Positions 37,194 to 51,444 of a DNA stretch of 64,000 nucleotides are shown here, piece by piece. The DNA is from Metallibacterium scheffleri (GTDB lineage: Bacteria; Pseudomonadota; Gammaproteobacteria; Xanthomonadales; Rhodanobacteraceae). The notes below the pieces were generated by a model. It did not search any database, was not told the DNA's origin, and was given only the letters and a program-made list of their open reading frames with translations. Numbering within the stretch: the first letter of the stretch is position 1; each line of letters begins with the position of its first letter. The position numbers and the translations under genes are program-made. Location: NCBI RefSeq assembly GCF_002077135.1, contig NZ_LDOS01000002.1:1054001-1118000 (forward strand), read 5' to 3'.

Positions 37194-38441
37194 TCACCCG
37201 CCACGCTGGCTGTAGCGCGTGGCGACGTAGTCCTCGAGGATGCCGATGAACTCATCGGCGATGCCCGCGCCACGCAAGGTGACGGTTTTCTCGCCATCGA
37301 CGAACACCGGCGCGGCCGGCGTCTCGCCGGTGCCGGGCAGCGAAATGCCGAGGTTGGCATGGCGCGATTCGCCGGGGCCGTTGACCACGCAGCCCATCAC
37401 CGCCAGGGTCAGATTTTCCACACCGTCGTATTGCAGGCGCCATTCGGGCATGCGCGCGCGCACGTGTTCCTGCACGCGCTGCGCCAGCTCCTGGAAGAAA
37501 CTGCTGGTGGTGCGCCCGCAGCCAGGGCACGCGGTGACCAGCGGCGTGAACGCGCGCAGACCCATGGTCTGCAGCAGCTCCTGCGCGACGATCACCTCGC
37601 GCGTGCGCGACTCGCCCGGCGCCGGTGTCAGCGAGATGCGGATGGTGTCGCCGATACCCTCCTGCAACAGCACCGCCAACGCCGCGGTGGATGCGACGAT
37701 GCCCTTGCTGCCCATGCCGGCTTCGGTGAGACCCAGATGCAGGGCGTAATCGCTGCGCGCGGCCAGATCGCGGTAGACCGCGATCAGCTCCTGCACGCCG
37801 GACACCTTGCACGAGAGGATGATGTGATCGCGCGCCATGCCCAGTTCCTCGGCGCGCGCGGCCGAATCCAGCGCCGAGCGGATCAGTGCCTCGCGGCCCA
37901 CCGCTGCGGCATCCCATGGACTCTCGCGTGCATGATTCTCGTCCATCAGCCGCGCCAGCAGGGCTTGATCGAGCGAGCCCCAGTTGACGCCGATGCGCAC
38001 CGGCTTGTCGTGGCGCAACGCGGTTTCGATGATGGCTGAAAACTGCGTGCCGCGCTTTCTGCCGAAGCCGACATTGCCCGGGTTAATGCGGTACTTGGCC
38101 AGCGCCACGGCGCAGGCCGGCTCGGCGGCCAGCAACTGGTGACCGTTGTAATGGAAATCGCCGATCAGCGGCACCTCGACGCCCATCATGTCCAGGCGTT
38201 CGCGGATGCGCGGCACGGCGGCCGCGGCCTCGGGGGTGTTGACGGTGATGCGCACCAGCTCGGAGCCAGCGCGCGCCAACTCGGCCACCTGTTGGGCGGT
38301 GCCGGCGACATCGGCGGTATCGGTGTTGGTCATCGACTGCACCACGATCGGCGCGGAACCACCGATGCGCACGCGCCCGATGCGTACCGCGCACGTGGGG
38401 TGTCGGGCCGCGGTGCTGCCGATGGGCGCAACGGCGCTCAT
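37194..38441 (-). CDS. ispG: 4-hydroxy-3-methylbut-2-enyl diphosphate synthase
   Basis: IspG (GcpE) is the [4Fe-4S] enzyme that makes HMBPP in the non-mevalonate isoprenoid pathway. The 415-residue product has the N-terminal TIM-barrel ([33 protein letters not shown]) and the C-terminal cluster domain with CPGCGR and CVVNGPGE supplying the three cysteines and the glutamate ligand. It is longer than E. coli IspG (372), as in xanthomonads. Its start overlaps the stop of the upstream PilZ-like gene by four bases. Confidence 0.96.
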   Translation of the reverse strand: MSAVAPIGSTAARHPTCAVRIGRVRIGGSAPIVVQSMTNTDTADVAGTAQQVAELARAGSELVRITVNTPEAAAAVPRIRERLDMMGVEVPLIGDFHYNGHQLLAAEPACAVALAKYRINPGNVGFGRKRGTQFSAIIETALRHDKPVRIGVNWGSLDQALLARLMDENHARESPWDAAAVGREALIRSALDSAARAEELGMARDHIILSCKVSGVQELIAVYRDLAARSDYALHLGLTEAGMGSKGIVASTAALAVLLQEGIGDTIRISLTPAPGESRTREVIVAQELLQTMGLRAFTPLVTACPGCGRTTSSFFQELAQRVQEHVRARMPEWRLQYDGVENLTLAVMGCVVNGPGESRHANLGISLPGTGETPAAPVFVDGEKTVTLRGAGIADEFIGILEDYVATRYSQRGG

Positions 38442-40117
38442 GCGTCAGCCCCGGCCGTGGCGCTGGCTGGCACGGGCCGCGGCGCGGCACTGACGCGCAG
38501 GCTCTGGTAACCCGGACTGAGCGCCGCGCTGGATTCGATCTGCGCCAGCCGCACCGAGGGCAGCGGCTGCCAGTCACGCGGGTCTTCGGGCAGGCTCAGT
38601 TCGAGCGCGGCGGGAATGGCGTCGTTCAAAGTCGCCAACAGCAACTGCTCGTGATCATCACCGTGCAGCAACAACGCACGTACCGCGTTGCGCAACTGGC
38701 CGCGTGCATCGGGGAAACGCACCGCCGCCGGCAGCGTCTGCCGCGCCAGCAGCTCGACGCCGGTATCCAGTTGCCCGGACTCCTCAATGCGCAACCAGCG
38801 CACGACGCCGACCATCCAGTCCTGCGTGTCGCCGCGCTCGGCGGGCGGAGCCAGACCGACGATCTCGCCAACGCGGATGCGCATGCCGGTCTCGGCGTGC
38901 CACAACAGGCGATAACCGCCGAGGCTTTGATCGAGTACCTGCACACGTTGCACGGCGACGCCGCCGCCATCGGCGGGCGCGGCCCATGCCGGGCTTTGCG
39001 TGTGCGCGCCGATGCTGATGCCGGCGCCGCGCAGGCCGCTGAGAAAGGTCTGGAACTGCTGCCCGCCAGCCAGCAGCATGTGCAGCGCATGCAGGCCGAT
39101 GACAGCTTCGAGCGGGTGCCCAGCCTGCAGACGCGCATGGCCGCGCTCGGCATTGCCACTCCACGTCGACTGCAAGCGTTCGAGGAAGGCGTGGCTGACC
39201 TCGAGTGTCTTGCCGTCATGCAATCGGTAAGTACCGTGCGCGATGCCACCAGGCTGCATCTGGCGATCCGCCGCCAGTGCCGCGCGCGCGGGCTCGGCGT
39301 CGAAATCGTGCAGGCCGGGCGCGGCGGCACGGCGCTCCTCGGGCAGATAGCCAGGCCCGGTGTCGGCGGCCAGATCGAGCGCGATGGCGCCGCTGCCGCC
39401 GGCGTGCAATCGGCAGCGCGCAGCGAATACGCCGGTGATCTCGTAGGCATCGGACAACTCACGCGTCGAGAAGCGGTACGGGTTGGACAGCGCCAGCAAC
39501 AGCGCATGTTTGTAGATCGTGCTCGACGACAGACGCTGCGTCGGATCCAGCGTCACGGGTTTGTCTGCGATACCGCTTTCCAGCGCGAACGCATAAGCCG
39601 CGTGCATGCGCAGCCAGGCGCCCGCGGGCGGGGTGCGATACAGGCGGTAATGCCACAGCAGGCTCAGCCCACCATGCCGCAGCGCGCGCGCCAGGCCCTG
39701 CGCGATCGCCTGGCTGCGCATCCAGCCGACCTTGCCGGCTGGCGCGCACAGTTCATACACGGCCAGCGCGTAGCCATCGGCCAGCGCGCGCTGGAAGCCG
39801 CTGACGATTTCCGCCAGCGCCAGTTTGGCCGCGGGCAATGGAAAGCTTTCGTTGGTGAGCTGGCGCTCGAAGCCATCGGACAACTGCGCGACGCTGGCGC
39901 CGAGTCCGTCCAGTGCCGCGAGCCGCTCGCCACCCGGCCACACGGTCGTCAGCATGCGCTCGAGCAAATGCGTGAGCTCGCGCGCAGCCACCGCAGGATT
40001 AGCCATCGGCAACTGCGCGATGTTCTGCTGCATGCGCCGGGCGCTGGCGGGAATCCCGCCCGTGGCCGGCACGCGCGCCGGCATGCCTGCGATCAGGCGC
40101 GTGTAGGCCTCGCTCAT
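38438..40117 (-). CDS. Large PilZ-like protein coupled to ispG
   Basis: This 559-residue cytosolic protein is not matched to a characterised family. The first 300 residues are helical (for example [21 protein letters not shown]). The C-terminal part, about 400-500, has a PilZ-like strand pattern: [45 protein letters not shown] and [14 protein letters not shown]. The canonical RxxxR-D/NxSxxG residues are not obvious, so cyclic-di-GMP binding is uncertain. GGGGGA precedes the ATG. The stop overlaps the ispG ATG by four bases, which implies coupled translation. Confidence 0.65.
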   Translation of the reverse strand: MSEAYTRLIAGMPARVPATGGIPASARRMQQNIAQLPMANPAVAARELTHLLERMLTTVWPGGERLAALDGLGASVAQLSDGFERQLTNESFPLPAAKLALAEIVSGFQRALADGYALAVYELCAPAGKVGWMRSQAIAQGLARALRHGGLSLLWHYRLYRTPPAGAWLRMHAAYAFALESGIADKPVTLDPTQRLSSSTIYKHALLLALSNPYRFSTRELSDAYEITGVFAARCRLHAGGSGAIALDLAADTGPGYLPEERRAAAPGLHDFDAEPARAALAADRQMQPGGIAHGTYRLHDGKTLEVSHAFLERLQSTWSGNAERGHARLQAGHPLEAVIGLHALHMLLAGGQQFQTFLSGLRGAGISIGAHTQSPAWAAPADGGGVAVQRVQVLDQSLGGYRLLWHAETGMRIRVGEIVGLAPPAERGDTQDWMVGVVRWLRIEESGQLDTGVELLARQTLPAAVRFPDARGQLRNAVRALLLHGDDHEQLLLATLNDAIPAALELSLPEDPRDWQPLPSVRLAQIESSAALSPGYQSLRVSAAPRPVPASATAGADA

Positions 40118-40284
40118 GAGTTCCCCCCGTGACGGTATCCAGCGTGCATGCCGTGATGATCCTCGCCCGTGCAGGGCCGGCGCCATTTTAGCCCCAGCCG
40201 GCGCGCCGCCCCAGCGCGGCAGCGGAACCCCCGGTTATGAAGTGATCCGGGCGAACCATGTCGGTGCGGTTTTTCGCGGCGCCC

Positions 40285-40290
40285 TACACT
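40285..40290 (+). promoter_or_regulatory. -10 element of a possibly leaderless cls gene
   Basis: TACACT lies seven bases before the cls ATG (40298), with no Shine-Dalgarno between. The arrangement parallels that before the MFS gene at 29868 and would give a leaderless mRNA. Confidence 0.4.
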
Positions 40291-40297
40291 GTGCGGC

Positions 40298-41749
40298 ATG
40301 AATCAGGCTAACGCTTCCGCTGCCCCACATGCCTTGACGCCTGCCCTGCGCCTGATCGCCGGACAGGTGCTGAGCCGCGCGGCCGGCGCGCCGCTGATCA
40401 CCGGCAACCGTGTGCAATTGCTGATCGACGGCGCGCAGCACTTCGAGGCCTGGGCGGCCATGATCGAATCGGCACGCGATTACGTGCTGCTGGAGAACTA
40501 CATCATTGCCGACGACATCGTGGGGCGGCGCTTCCGCGACCTGCTTGTCGCCCGCGCGCGCGCCGGTGTGCAGGTAGCGCTGATCCACGACTGGTTCGGC
40601 ACCTTCGGCAATGCCAAGCACGCGTTCTTCGAACCGCTGCGCGCCGCTGGTATCGCGGTGCGCGTGTTCAATCCGCCGCGCCTGGACAGTCCGCTGGGCT
40701 GGATCGGCCGCGATCATCGCAAGTTGCTGGTGGTGGACGGGCGCATCGGCTCGCTGTCCGGCGTGTGCGTGGCGGCCAAGTGGCTGGGTGACGCGGCGCA
40801 CGGCATACCGCCCTGGCGCGACACCGGGCTGCTGATCGAAGGCCCGGCCGTAGCCGATCTGGAAGCCGCGTTCCGCGAAAGCTGGGGCGGCATGGGGCCG
40901 GCGCTGGAGTTCGCCGCGGCACCGGTTCCCGCGGCGCAAGGTGAAGTCGCACTGCGCGTGATCGCCACGGTGCCGGCGCAGGCCGCCATGTACCAGCTTG
41001 AGCAACTGATCGCCGCCATGGCCACACGCACGCTGTGGATCTCCGATGCCTATTTCGTCGGCGTGCCCACTTACGTGCGCGGCCTGGCCGCGGCCGCGGC
41101 CGATGGCGTCGATGTGCGCCTGCTGGTGCCGGGCAACAACAACCTGCCCGCAGTTGCAGCGTTGTCGCGCGCGGGTTTCCGGCCGCTGCTGGAAGCCGGC
41201 ATCCGCGTATTCGAATGGAACGGCAGCATGATGCACGCCAAGACCGCGGTGGCTGACGGGCGCTGGGCGCGCGTGGGTTCATCGAATCTCAACCTGTCGA
41301 GCTGGCTGGCCAACTGCGAACTCGATGCCGCGATCGAAGACATCGGCATCGCCGAACAAATGCAGGAGCACTACCTGCGCGATCTGGACAACGCCACCGA
41401 ACTGCTGCTGGCCGGCCGGCGCCCGCGCCCGCAGGGCGAGCGCCGCCGCAGTGCGCGCGGCGGCAGTTCATCGCGCGCGGCAGCCACCGCCTTGCGCCTG
41501 GCCAACACTGTGGGCGCGGCCATCGCCAATCGCCGCGTGCTGGCCGATTCCGAGCGCGGCGTGCTGTCGCTGGCCGGGATCGCCCTGCTGTTGCTGGCCG
41601 CGCTGGGCGCGTGGTGGCCGCGTGTGCTGGCCTGGCCGCTGGCCTTGTTTGCCGCGTGGCTGGGCGCCAGCCTGCTGTGGAAACGCATCCTGCGCCAGCG
41701 CGAGGCACGGCGGCGCGCCGCTGCCGCAACGCGCGTGCCCGAAAAATAG
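40298..41749 (+). CDS. Cardiolipin synthase / phospholipase D-family protein
   Basis: This enzyme probably joins phosphatidyl groups to make cardiolipin at the membrane (ClsB-like branch). The 483-residue product has two HKD motifs: H140-x-K142 with D147 (DHRKLLVVDG) and H313-x-K315 with D320 (MHAKTAVADG), each followed by the GS element (GSSNLNLSSW in the second). A basic linker leads to two C-terminal hydrophobic segments (about 425-460). No membrane segment precedes the catalytic domains. It is divergent from the PilZ-like gene. Confidence 0.85.
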   Translation: MNQANASAAPHALTPALRLIAGQVLSRAAGAPLITGNRVQLLIDGAQHFEAWAAMIESARDYVLLENYIIADDIVGRRFRDLLVARARAGVQVALIHDWFGTFGNAKHAFFEPLRAAGIAVRVFNPPRLDSPLGWIGRDHRKLLVVDGRIGSLSGVCVAAKWLGDAAHGIPPWRDTGLLIEGPAVADLEAAFRESWGGMGPALEFAAAPVPAAQGEVALRVIATVPAQAAMYQLEQLIAAMATRTLWISDAYFVGVPTYVRGLAAAAADGVDVRLLVPGNNNLPAVAALSRAGFRPLLEAGIRVFEWNGSMMHAKTAVADGRWARVGSSNLNLSSWLANCELDAAIEDIGIAEQMQEHYLRDLDNATELLLAGRRPRPQGERRRSARGGSSSRAAATALRLANTVGAAIANRRVLADSERGVLSLAGIALLLLAALGAWWPRVLAWPLALFAAWLGASLLWKRILRQREARRRAAAATRVPEK

Positions 41750-41852
41750 TGCAGCGAACCTTGACGCAGGCTGGCGGAATGTTTTCACTGCTGACTCGCA
41801 TATTCCTAATGTGCGATTTGCAAATGCGGCACACCGGCGCGAGGAGCCCATC

Positions 41853-42842
41853 ATGGTCACATCCGTCATGCGTTTACGGTCTGTTTCGAGCATTGCTGTC
41901 GTTGCGCTGTTGCTGCTGGGCTTGAATCAAGCCCATGCCGCCGAGCGGCTCAAACCGTTCGAGCTCGCCTACACCACCAGCGGCGACATGGCGCAGGTCG
42001 TCACCCAGGTCGAGAAACAACTCACGGACCACGGATTCAGCATCGTCGGCAGCTACGCGCCCTACTCCGATGCCGCCTTCCCGGCAGGCGAAACGGTATC
42101 GGCCGAGGTGATCGGCGTCACCAACCCCGCGTTGCTGGCCGCCGCCGCAGAAACCAAGTTCGGCGGTTATGCCGTCGTGCAGCGCGTCAGCGTCACCCGG
42201 GTGGTCAGCAAAGGCGCCACGCAAATCCAGGTGGCCTATACCAATCCGAGCTACATGGCCAATGCCTATCGCCTGAAAAGCGATCTGCGCGGCGTGGCGG
42301 CGGATCTCGGCAAGGCGCTGGGCGCGCAGCAGGCCTATGGCTCCAAAAAAGGCCTGACGGCAGCGGACCTGAGGGACTACCACTACAAGTTCCTGATGCC
42401 GTACTTCGACGATGCCCACCACCTCGCCAAGTACGACAGCTACGCGCAGGCGCTGAGCGCGGTGAAGGCCGGCCTGGCCGCGCACAATGGCGGCGCCAGC
42501 GAGGTTTACGAGGTCGCCATCCCCGGCAAGGAGCAGACACTGTTCGGGGTGGCGCTGGCCGGCACCACCGGCAACAAGTGCAGCGGCGATGAGTACATCA
42601 TGAGCCGCATCGACTTCAGGGCGCTCAAGTCGACCGCCCACCTGCCCTACGACATCCTCGTATCCGGCGGCCGGGTTTACGCACTGGCGGTGAAATTTCG
42701 CATCGCCATCAACTTTCCCGATCTCAGCATGATGGGCTCGAACAGCTTCATGAGCATCATGTGCGCGCCGGATTCCATCGAGAAGGCACTGAAGGCTGTG
42801 GCGCGCGGAAGCACTGCGGCGACGTCCACTCAGCAGGATTGA
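41853..42842 (+). CDS. Exported protein of unknown function, DUF302-like start
   Basis: This 329-residue periplasmic protein has a clear signal peptide (basic MRLR, core IAVVALLLLGL, cleavage near AHA-AE). After it, FELAYTTSGDMAQVVTQVEK and LTDHGFSIVGSYAPY look like a DUF302 or related alpha-beta domain, though I hold this loosely. Two cysteines in the last third (NKCSGDE and IMCAPDS) could form a disulfide. The ATG follows GAGGAG; the frame is open further upstream into the cls gene only by chance. Confidence 0.65.
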   Translation: MVTSVMRLRSVSSIAVVALLLLGLNQAHAAERLKPFELAYTTSGDMAQVVTQVEKQLTDHGFSIVGSYAPYSDAAFPAGETVSAEVIGVTNPALLAAAAETKFGGYAVVQRVSVTRVVSKGATQIQVAYTNPSYMANAYRLKSDLRGVAADLGKALGAQQAYGSKKGLTAADLRDYHYKFLMPYFDDAHHLAKYDSYAQALSAVKAGLAAHNGGASEVYEVAIPGKEQTLFGVALAGTTGNKCSGDEYIMSRIDFRALKSTAHLPYDILVSGGRVYALAVKFRIAINFPDLSMMGSNSFMSIMCAPDSIEKALKAVARGSTAATSTQQD

Positions 42843-42849
42843 GCAACAC

Positions 42850-42879
42850 GCAAACCCGCGCGATACCGCGCGGGTTTGC
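42850..42879. terminator. Perfect 13-bp hairpin between convergent genes
   Basis: GCAAACCCGCGCG and its exact complement flank a 4-base ATAC loop. It lies seven bases after the plus-strand gene and 46 bases beyond the end of the convergent DUF1993 gene. No T-tract follows on either strand, but position and strength fit a bidirectional terminator. Confidence 0.6.
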
Positions 42880-42924
42880 ATCGACCGCGTGTTGACGCAA
42901 TCAGACTGAAAAATCCACAGCCCC

Positions 42925-43431
42925 TCAGCGTGCGCCGAGGTAGTCGCCCTTGCCGATCGCGACGCCGTTGTGGCGCAGGATGGCGTATGCCGTGGTGATG
43001 TGGAAAAACAGGTTGGGCAAAGCATGCTCGAACAGATACGTGCGCCCGGCAAACGTCACGTCCTGCTTGCGGATTTGCAGCACCACCGTGCGGTCCTCGC
43101 TGCCGGAAAACGCGGCGGCCGGGATGCCGTCGACGAACGCCAGTGTCTTGGCGATGCGCGCCTTGAGCTCGGCGAACGTGGCCTCGGTGTCCTCGTGCTT
43201 GGGCACTTCGATGCCGGCAAGGCGCGCGGCGGCGCCCTTGGCGGTATCGCAGGCGATCTGCACCTGGCGCGTCAGCGTGAACATGTCGGGCGCCAGCCGA
43301 TCGTTGAGCAGGATCGCGGGATCGAAGCCCTTGGCCTCGGCATGCGCCACGGCCTTGTCGAGAATCGCGGCGAGCGCGCCCAGGCTGCGATCGAAAACCT
43401 TGACCGTGGCGTCATACATCAATGGGTTCAT
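42925..43431 (-). CDS. DUF1993 (DinB-like) protein
   Basis: This 168-residue protein belongs to the DUF1993 group, related to DinB four-helix bundles, and has no known activity. Typical stretches are SLGALAAILDKAVAHAEAKG, LAPDMFTLTRQVQIACDTAKG, and LPNLFFHITTAYAILRHNGV near the C-terminus with the conserved His. GGAGACAACCGC precedes the ATG. It lies just downstream of a serine tRNA gene on the same strand. Confidence 0.85.
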   Translation of the reverse strand: MNPLMYDATVKVFDRSLGALAAILDKAVAHAEAKGFDPAILLNDRLAPDMFTLTRQVQIACDTAKGAAARLAGIEVPKHEDTEATFAELKARIAKTLAFVDGIPAAAFSGSEDRTVVLQIRKQDVTFAGRTYLFEHALPNLFFHITTAYAILRHNGVAIGKGDYLGAR

Positions 43432-43501
43432 GCGGTTGTCTCCAGGGAAGTTGGGGTAAAGCTGGCGTGACTGCGCGCAGCGTCACATGCGGCGCGCGAA
43501 A

Positions 43502-43589
43502 TGGCGGAAGCGGCGAGATTCGAACTCGCGAACGGTTGCCCGTTGCCGGTTTTCAAGACCGGTGCCTTCAACCACTCGGCCACGCTTCC
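43502..43589 (-). tRNA. tRNA-Ser (anticodon UGA)
   Basis: The minus strand folds as a class II tRNA. A 7-bp acceptor stem GGAAGCG/CGCTTCC is followed by discriminator G and an encoded CCA (43502-43504). The D-arm is present, and the anticodon loop CTTGAAA has TGA at 43553-43555. A long variable arm follows, then a TTCGAATC T-loop. The 88-base length suits tRNA-Ser. It reads UCA codons. Confidence 0.96.
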
Positions 43590-43689
43590 GTTGATTTTGA
43601 TGGCGGGCTGCGCTGCAGCAGCCTGATCCAGTCGACATTCTAGCCGCACGACGCGGGCCTCATGGGATGGTCGGTGCGCCGGCGGCGGT

Positions 43690-45341
<1,652 letters not shown>

Positions 45342-45524
45342 TCAGAACGGTGACGCCCGCACAGAATACCTTGCGGGTATCGTCAGGCCTGCGAACGCGC
45401 GTATGCAGAAGCATCCTGCGACTGGCTTCCAGCCCCATCTGCGCGGGGGCAGGCTCTGCGCGGTAATCACGCTGGCAGACCTCTCGCGTCGATTATCGCG
45501 AGCGCGGCCCGCGCAGCGCAAACC

Positions 45525-46706
45525 TCAGGCCGCGGCTGGATGTTGCGGGCGCACCCAGAACAGCAGCAGCAGCGCGGCCAGCAGCGCGCAGCCGGAGCTG
45601 AAGCCGAACGCCACCAGCGGCGTGATGTGTTGCCACAGCCAGCCGAACAGCACCGAGGCCGGCAACAGCATCAGGCCCACCACGAGGTTGTACCAGCCAT
45701 AGGCGGTGCCGCCGCGCTCGCGCTGCGCCAGATCGCCCACCAGCGCTTTCTCGGCACCCTCGGTCGCGGCCAGAAACAAGCCATAGAACGCGAACATCGG
45801 CCACAGCAGCGCCACCTGCGCAGGCAGCAAACCGAACAGCAGATAAAACAGCGCGTAGATCACCCAGCCCGCGGTGATCACGCGCGTGCGCCCCAACCGA
45901 TCGGACAGGCTGGACAAATGCGTGGAGAACAACGCCGCCACCCCCGACATCAGTGCCCACAGCAGCGGGATCTGCACGTCGCTGACACCCAGATCGTGCG
46001 CGCGCAGCAGCAGAAACATGTTGGATGAATTGCCCAGCGTGAACAGCGCCAGCACCAGCAGATACCGGCGCAGCGCCGGGCTTTGCTCGCGCAAGCGCCA
46101 GTCGAACGGCACCGACTTGAGCACCGGGGTCACCTCCGGTTCCGGGATCGCCAGCGCCAGCGCGATCACCACGAGCGCGGGGATGATGGCCAGATAGAAA
46201 ATATGCGCGATCGGCATGCCCACGGCCAGCAGCCCGGCCGCAGCCAGCGGACCGATCACCGCGCCCAGATTGTCCATGGCACGATGAAAACCGAACGCCA
46301 GCCCGCGCTGCCCCGGCGCCACGCTGGCGTTGAGCAAGGCATCGCGCGGCGCGGTACGCAGGCCCTTGCCCATGCGATCGGCAAAGCGCAGTACCAGCAC
46401 GCCAGGCCAGCTCGTGGCGAGGCCCAGCAGCGGGCGCGCGATGGCGCCCAGGCTGTAGCCGCAGACGACCCAGATGCGCATGCGCCGCATGCGGTCGGCC
46501 AGCACGCCGGCGACCAGCTTGACCAGGCTGCTGACCGCCTCGGCCACGCCCTCGATCAGGCCCAGCGCGCGCGGCCCGGCCATCAGCACGGTGGCCAGGT
46601 ACAACGGCACCAGCGGATACACCAGCTCGCCAGCGCTGTCGTTGAACAGGCTGATCAGGCTCAGCAGCAGCACCGTGCGCGGCAACGCGCGCAGCAACTT
46701 CCTCAT
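45525..46706 (-). CDS. MFS transporter
   Basis: This is a 393-residue, 12-segment inner-membrane permease. Motif A-like elements are ADRMRRMR (about 70-77) and SDRLGRTR. LISLFNDSAGELVYPLVPLYLATVL and RFADRMGKGLRTAPRDALL resemble a group of MFS exporters of unknown substrate that recur in proteobacteria. Its start overlaps the rarA stop by four bases, so it is coupled to rarA and sits between rarA and serS. The substrate is unknown. Confidence 0.75.
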   Translation of the reverse strand: MRKLLRALPRTVLLLSLISLFNDSAGELVYPLVPLYLATVLMAGPRALGLIEGVAEAVSSLVKLVAGVLADRMRRMRIWVVCGYSLGAIARPLLGLATSWPGVLVLRFADRMGKGLRTAPRDALLNASVAPGQRGLAFGFHRAMDNLGAVIGPLAAAGLLAVGMPIAHIFYLAIIPALVVIALALAIPEPEVTPVLKSVPFDWRLREQSPALRRYLLVLALFTLGNSSNMFLLLRAHDLGVSDVQIPLLWALMSGVAALFSTHLSSLSDRLGRTRVITAGWVIYALFYLLFGLLPAQVALLWPMFAFYGLFLAATEGAEKALVGDLAQRERGGTAYGWYNLVVGLMLLPASVLFGWLWQHITPLVAFGFSSGCALLAALLLLFWVRPQHPAAA

Positions 46707-48049
46707 GCCTTGCCCTTGCCGCGCGCCTGCGCGCGCGCCGCGCGCAGAGCATCGAGTTTTTCCTTGATGCGCAATTCCAGACCGCGCTCGACCGGTGCGT
46801 ACAGTTGCAGGTCGTCCAGCGCATCGGGCAGGCAGCGCTGATCCAGCGCCACGCCGCCTTGCACGTCGTGGTCGTACTGGTAGCCCTTGCTGTAACCCAG
46901 CTCTTTCATCAACTTGGTCGGTGCGTTGCGCAGGTGCATCGGCACCTCCAGCGTGCCGGTTGCGGCGACCACGCGCCGCGCCTCGCCCAGCGCGCGATAG
47001 ACCGCGTTGCTCTTCGGCGCCACGGCCAGATACACCACCAGTTCGGCCAGGCCCAGCTCACCCTCGGGACTGCCCAGGCGTTCATAGGTATCCCAGGCAT
47101 CCAGCGCCATGCGCCACGCACGCGGATCGGCCAGGCCGATGTCCTCGACCGTCATGCGCAACATGCGTCGCGCCAGATACAGCGGATCGCAGCCGCCATC
47201 GAGCATGCGCGTCAGCCAGTACAGCGCGGCGTCGGGATCGGAGCTGCGCACCGATTTGTGCAGCGCCGAGATCTGGTCGTAGAACTGCTCGCCGCCCTTG
47301 TCGAAGCGGCGCGTGCGTTCGGCCAGCACGCGCGTCAGCGTGTCGCGATCGATCACCCCGTCGCGCGCCAGTTCGCTGGCGATTTCCAGGAAGGTCAGCG
47401 CACGGCGCACGTCGCCATCGGCGGCCTGCGCAATCGAGTGCAGCGCGTCGTCCTGCAGCTTGAGCCGCAACGCGCCGAGGCCGCGTTGGTCATCGTCCAG
47501 TGCCTGTTGCAGCGCGACCACGATGTCGTCGGCCGAGATCGCCTCCAGCACATGCACGCGGCAGCGCGAGAGCAGCGCCGAGTTCAGCTCGAACGACGGG
47601 TTCTCGGTGGTGGCGCCGATGAACAAGATGATGCCGCGCTCGATCGCGGGCAGGAATGCATCCTGCTGCGCCTTGTTGAAACGGTGCACCTCGTCCACGA
47701 ACAGCACGCTGCGCAAACCCTGCGCATAGCGCGCCTCGGCCAGCGCCAGCGCGGCGCGCACCTCGGCCACGCCGCACAGCACCGCAGAAATCGCCACGAA
47801 CTCGGCATCGGCGTAATGCGCCACCAGCCGCGCCAGCGTGGTCTTGCCGCAGCCGGGTGGCCCCCACAGCACCATCGAGTACACCTTGCCCGCCTCCAGC
47901 GCCATGCGCAGCGGCGCGTCGGGCGCCAGCAGCCGACGCTGGCCGACCATTTGCTGCAAGCGCTGCGGGCGCATGCGTTCGGCCAGCGGCTGCAGCGCGG
48001 TGGACTCGGGCAGCAGCGAGGGCGAGACGTTGGCGGGCTTGCGCGACAT
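46703..48049 (-). CDS. rarA: Replication-associated recombination protein A (RarA/MgsA)
   Basis: RarA is a clamp-loader-like AAA+ ATPase that acts at stalled forks. The 448-residue product has Walker A GPPGCGKTT, Walker B LFVDEVHRFNKAQQD, sensor 1 GATTENPSFE and the C-terminal tetramerisation region. The real start is MSRKPANVSPSL at 48047-48049; the frame stays open 267 codons upstream through the lolA gene, but that part is low-complexity. lolA ends 26 bases upstream. Confidence 0.95.
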   Translation of the reverse strand: MSRKPANVSPSLLPESTALQPLAERMRPQRLQQMVGQRRLLAPDAPLRMALEAGKVYSMVLWGPPGCGKTTLARLVAHYADAEFVAISAVLCGVAEVRAALALAEARYAQGLRSVLFVDEVHRFNKAQQDAFLPAIERGIILFIGATTENPSFELNSALLSRCRVHVLEAISADDIVVALQQALDDDQRGLGALRLKLQDDALHSIAQAADGDVRRALTFLEIASELARDGVIDRDTLTRVLAERTRRFDKGGEQFYDQISALHKSVRSSDPDAALYWLTRMLDGGCDPLYLARRMLRMTVEDIGLADPRAWRMALDAWDTYERLGSPEGELGLAELVVYLAVAPKSNAVYRALGEARRVVAATGTLEVPMHLRNAPTKLMKELGYSKGYQYDHDVQGGVALDQRCLPDALDDLQLYAPVERGLELRIKEKLDALRAARAQARGKGKA

Positions 48050-48075
48050 GCGCGGATGATACGGCCGCAGCCGTC

Positions 48076-48780
48076 TCAGTTCTTGAGCGGATAGGCCTCG
48101 GCCGTCGGCGCGTCGCCGATCACGTCGGCACCGGGCGGCGGGGTGAAACGGAACGTGTCGGCCGGCAGCTTCGCGTTGCGTCGCCAATCGCTGAAACGGA
48201 TCGTGGTGCGATCGCCCAGCAGATCCTCGAACACCATCGTCTGCAACTGGTTGTCGGCGAAGCCCAGCTCGGCGTACTTGAACTCGGCGTGGTCGTTGTT
48301 CGGGCGCAGCTTCAGCCACGCCTGGCCATCGTGCGCACCATCCTCGCTGACCTTGAACTGGCGATCGAGCAATTTGAGGTCGGTGAGCACATTGAGCGGA
48401 CTGTGTGCCTCGGCGCTGTTCTGCGCGCGCACCGTCACCTGCTGCAGGTCGGGGTCGTACACCCACACGCGTGTGCCATCGGCGACGATGAGCTGGTGGT
48501 AGGGCTTGTCTACCTGCCAGCGGAACAGCCGCGGCGCGGCCAGTTGCAGCGTGCCGCTGGCGCTGCGCCCGGCATTGCCGTTGGCGTCCACGCTGACCTG
48601 GCTGAAATGCGTGCTGACCGATTGCAGACCTGACGCGAACGCATCGAGCTGCGCGCGCGCGCTGCCTGCAGCCTGCGCCAGCGCGGGCAATGCCAGGCCC
48701 AGCGCGCACAACATCACAAGGGCGCCACGGACACCGGCGAAATGCGAGACATGGGGATTCTGGATATTCATGCTGGCCAT
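48076..48780 (-). CDS. lolA: Outer-membrane lipoprotein carrier protein LolA
   Basis: LolA ferries lipoproteins across the periplasm from LolCDE to LolB. The 234-residue product has a signal peptide (core ALVMLCALGLALPALA, cleavage near AQA-AG) and the LolA barrel with QLDAFASGLQSVSTHFSQ, GTLQLAAPRLFRWQVDKPY and VWVYDPDLQQVTVR. Two starts nine bases apart are possible (48780 or 48771) and neither has a strong ribosome site. It lies between ftsK and rarA, the conserved order. Confidence 0.93.
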   Translation of the reverse strand: MASMNIQNPHVSHFAGVRGALVMLCALGLALPALAQAAGSARAQLDAFASGLQSVSTHFSQVSVDANGNAGRSASGTLQLAAPRLFRWQVDKPYHQLIVADGTRVWVYDPDLQQVTVRAQNSAEAHSPLNVLTDLKLLDRQFKVSEDGAHDGQAWLKLRPNNDHAEFKYAELGFADNQLQTMVFEDLLGDRTTIRFSDWRRNAKLPADTFRFTPPPGADVIGDAPTAEAYPLKN

Positions 48781-48948
48781 TGGCAGACAGTGGAAAAACG
48801 TCGCATAGCATGCCGCCAGGTGGCTGCATCGCGATGAAATGACGCGCCATGCAGCGTGCGCACCGGTGTTCGCCGCGCTACGGTCCAGCGGCGCGCAATG
48901 CGCCATTCGACGCCACCGCGGCGGTCCTGCTGGGTCGGGTTCAGGGGA

Positions 48949-51288
<2,340 letters not shown>

Positions 51289-51444
51289 CCCACATGCCGC
51301 AAACCCGCCGCAGATTACACCAGCACAGGCTGCGGCCGGCATCCGGAAGCAGTGGCGCGCCGTGTCGGCTGCGCCGCCGCGCAGCCGGGTGTCGCGCAAG
51401 TTGTCAGGCGCAGCGATGAAACCCGGCGATCCGCGCGCGCGGCC

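Noticed and set aside
42850-42879. Calling the hairpin a canonical rho-independent terminator
   Set aside because: The stem is perfect but no T-tract follows on either strand, so only a terminator-like element is claimed.
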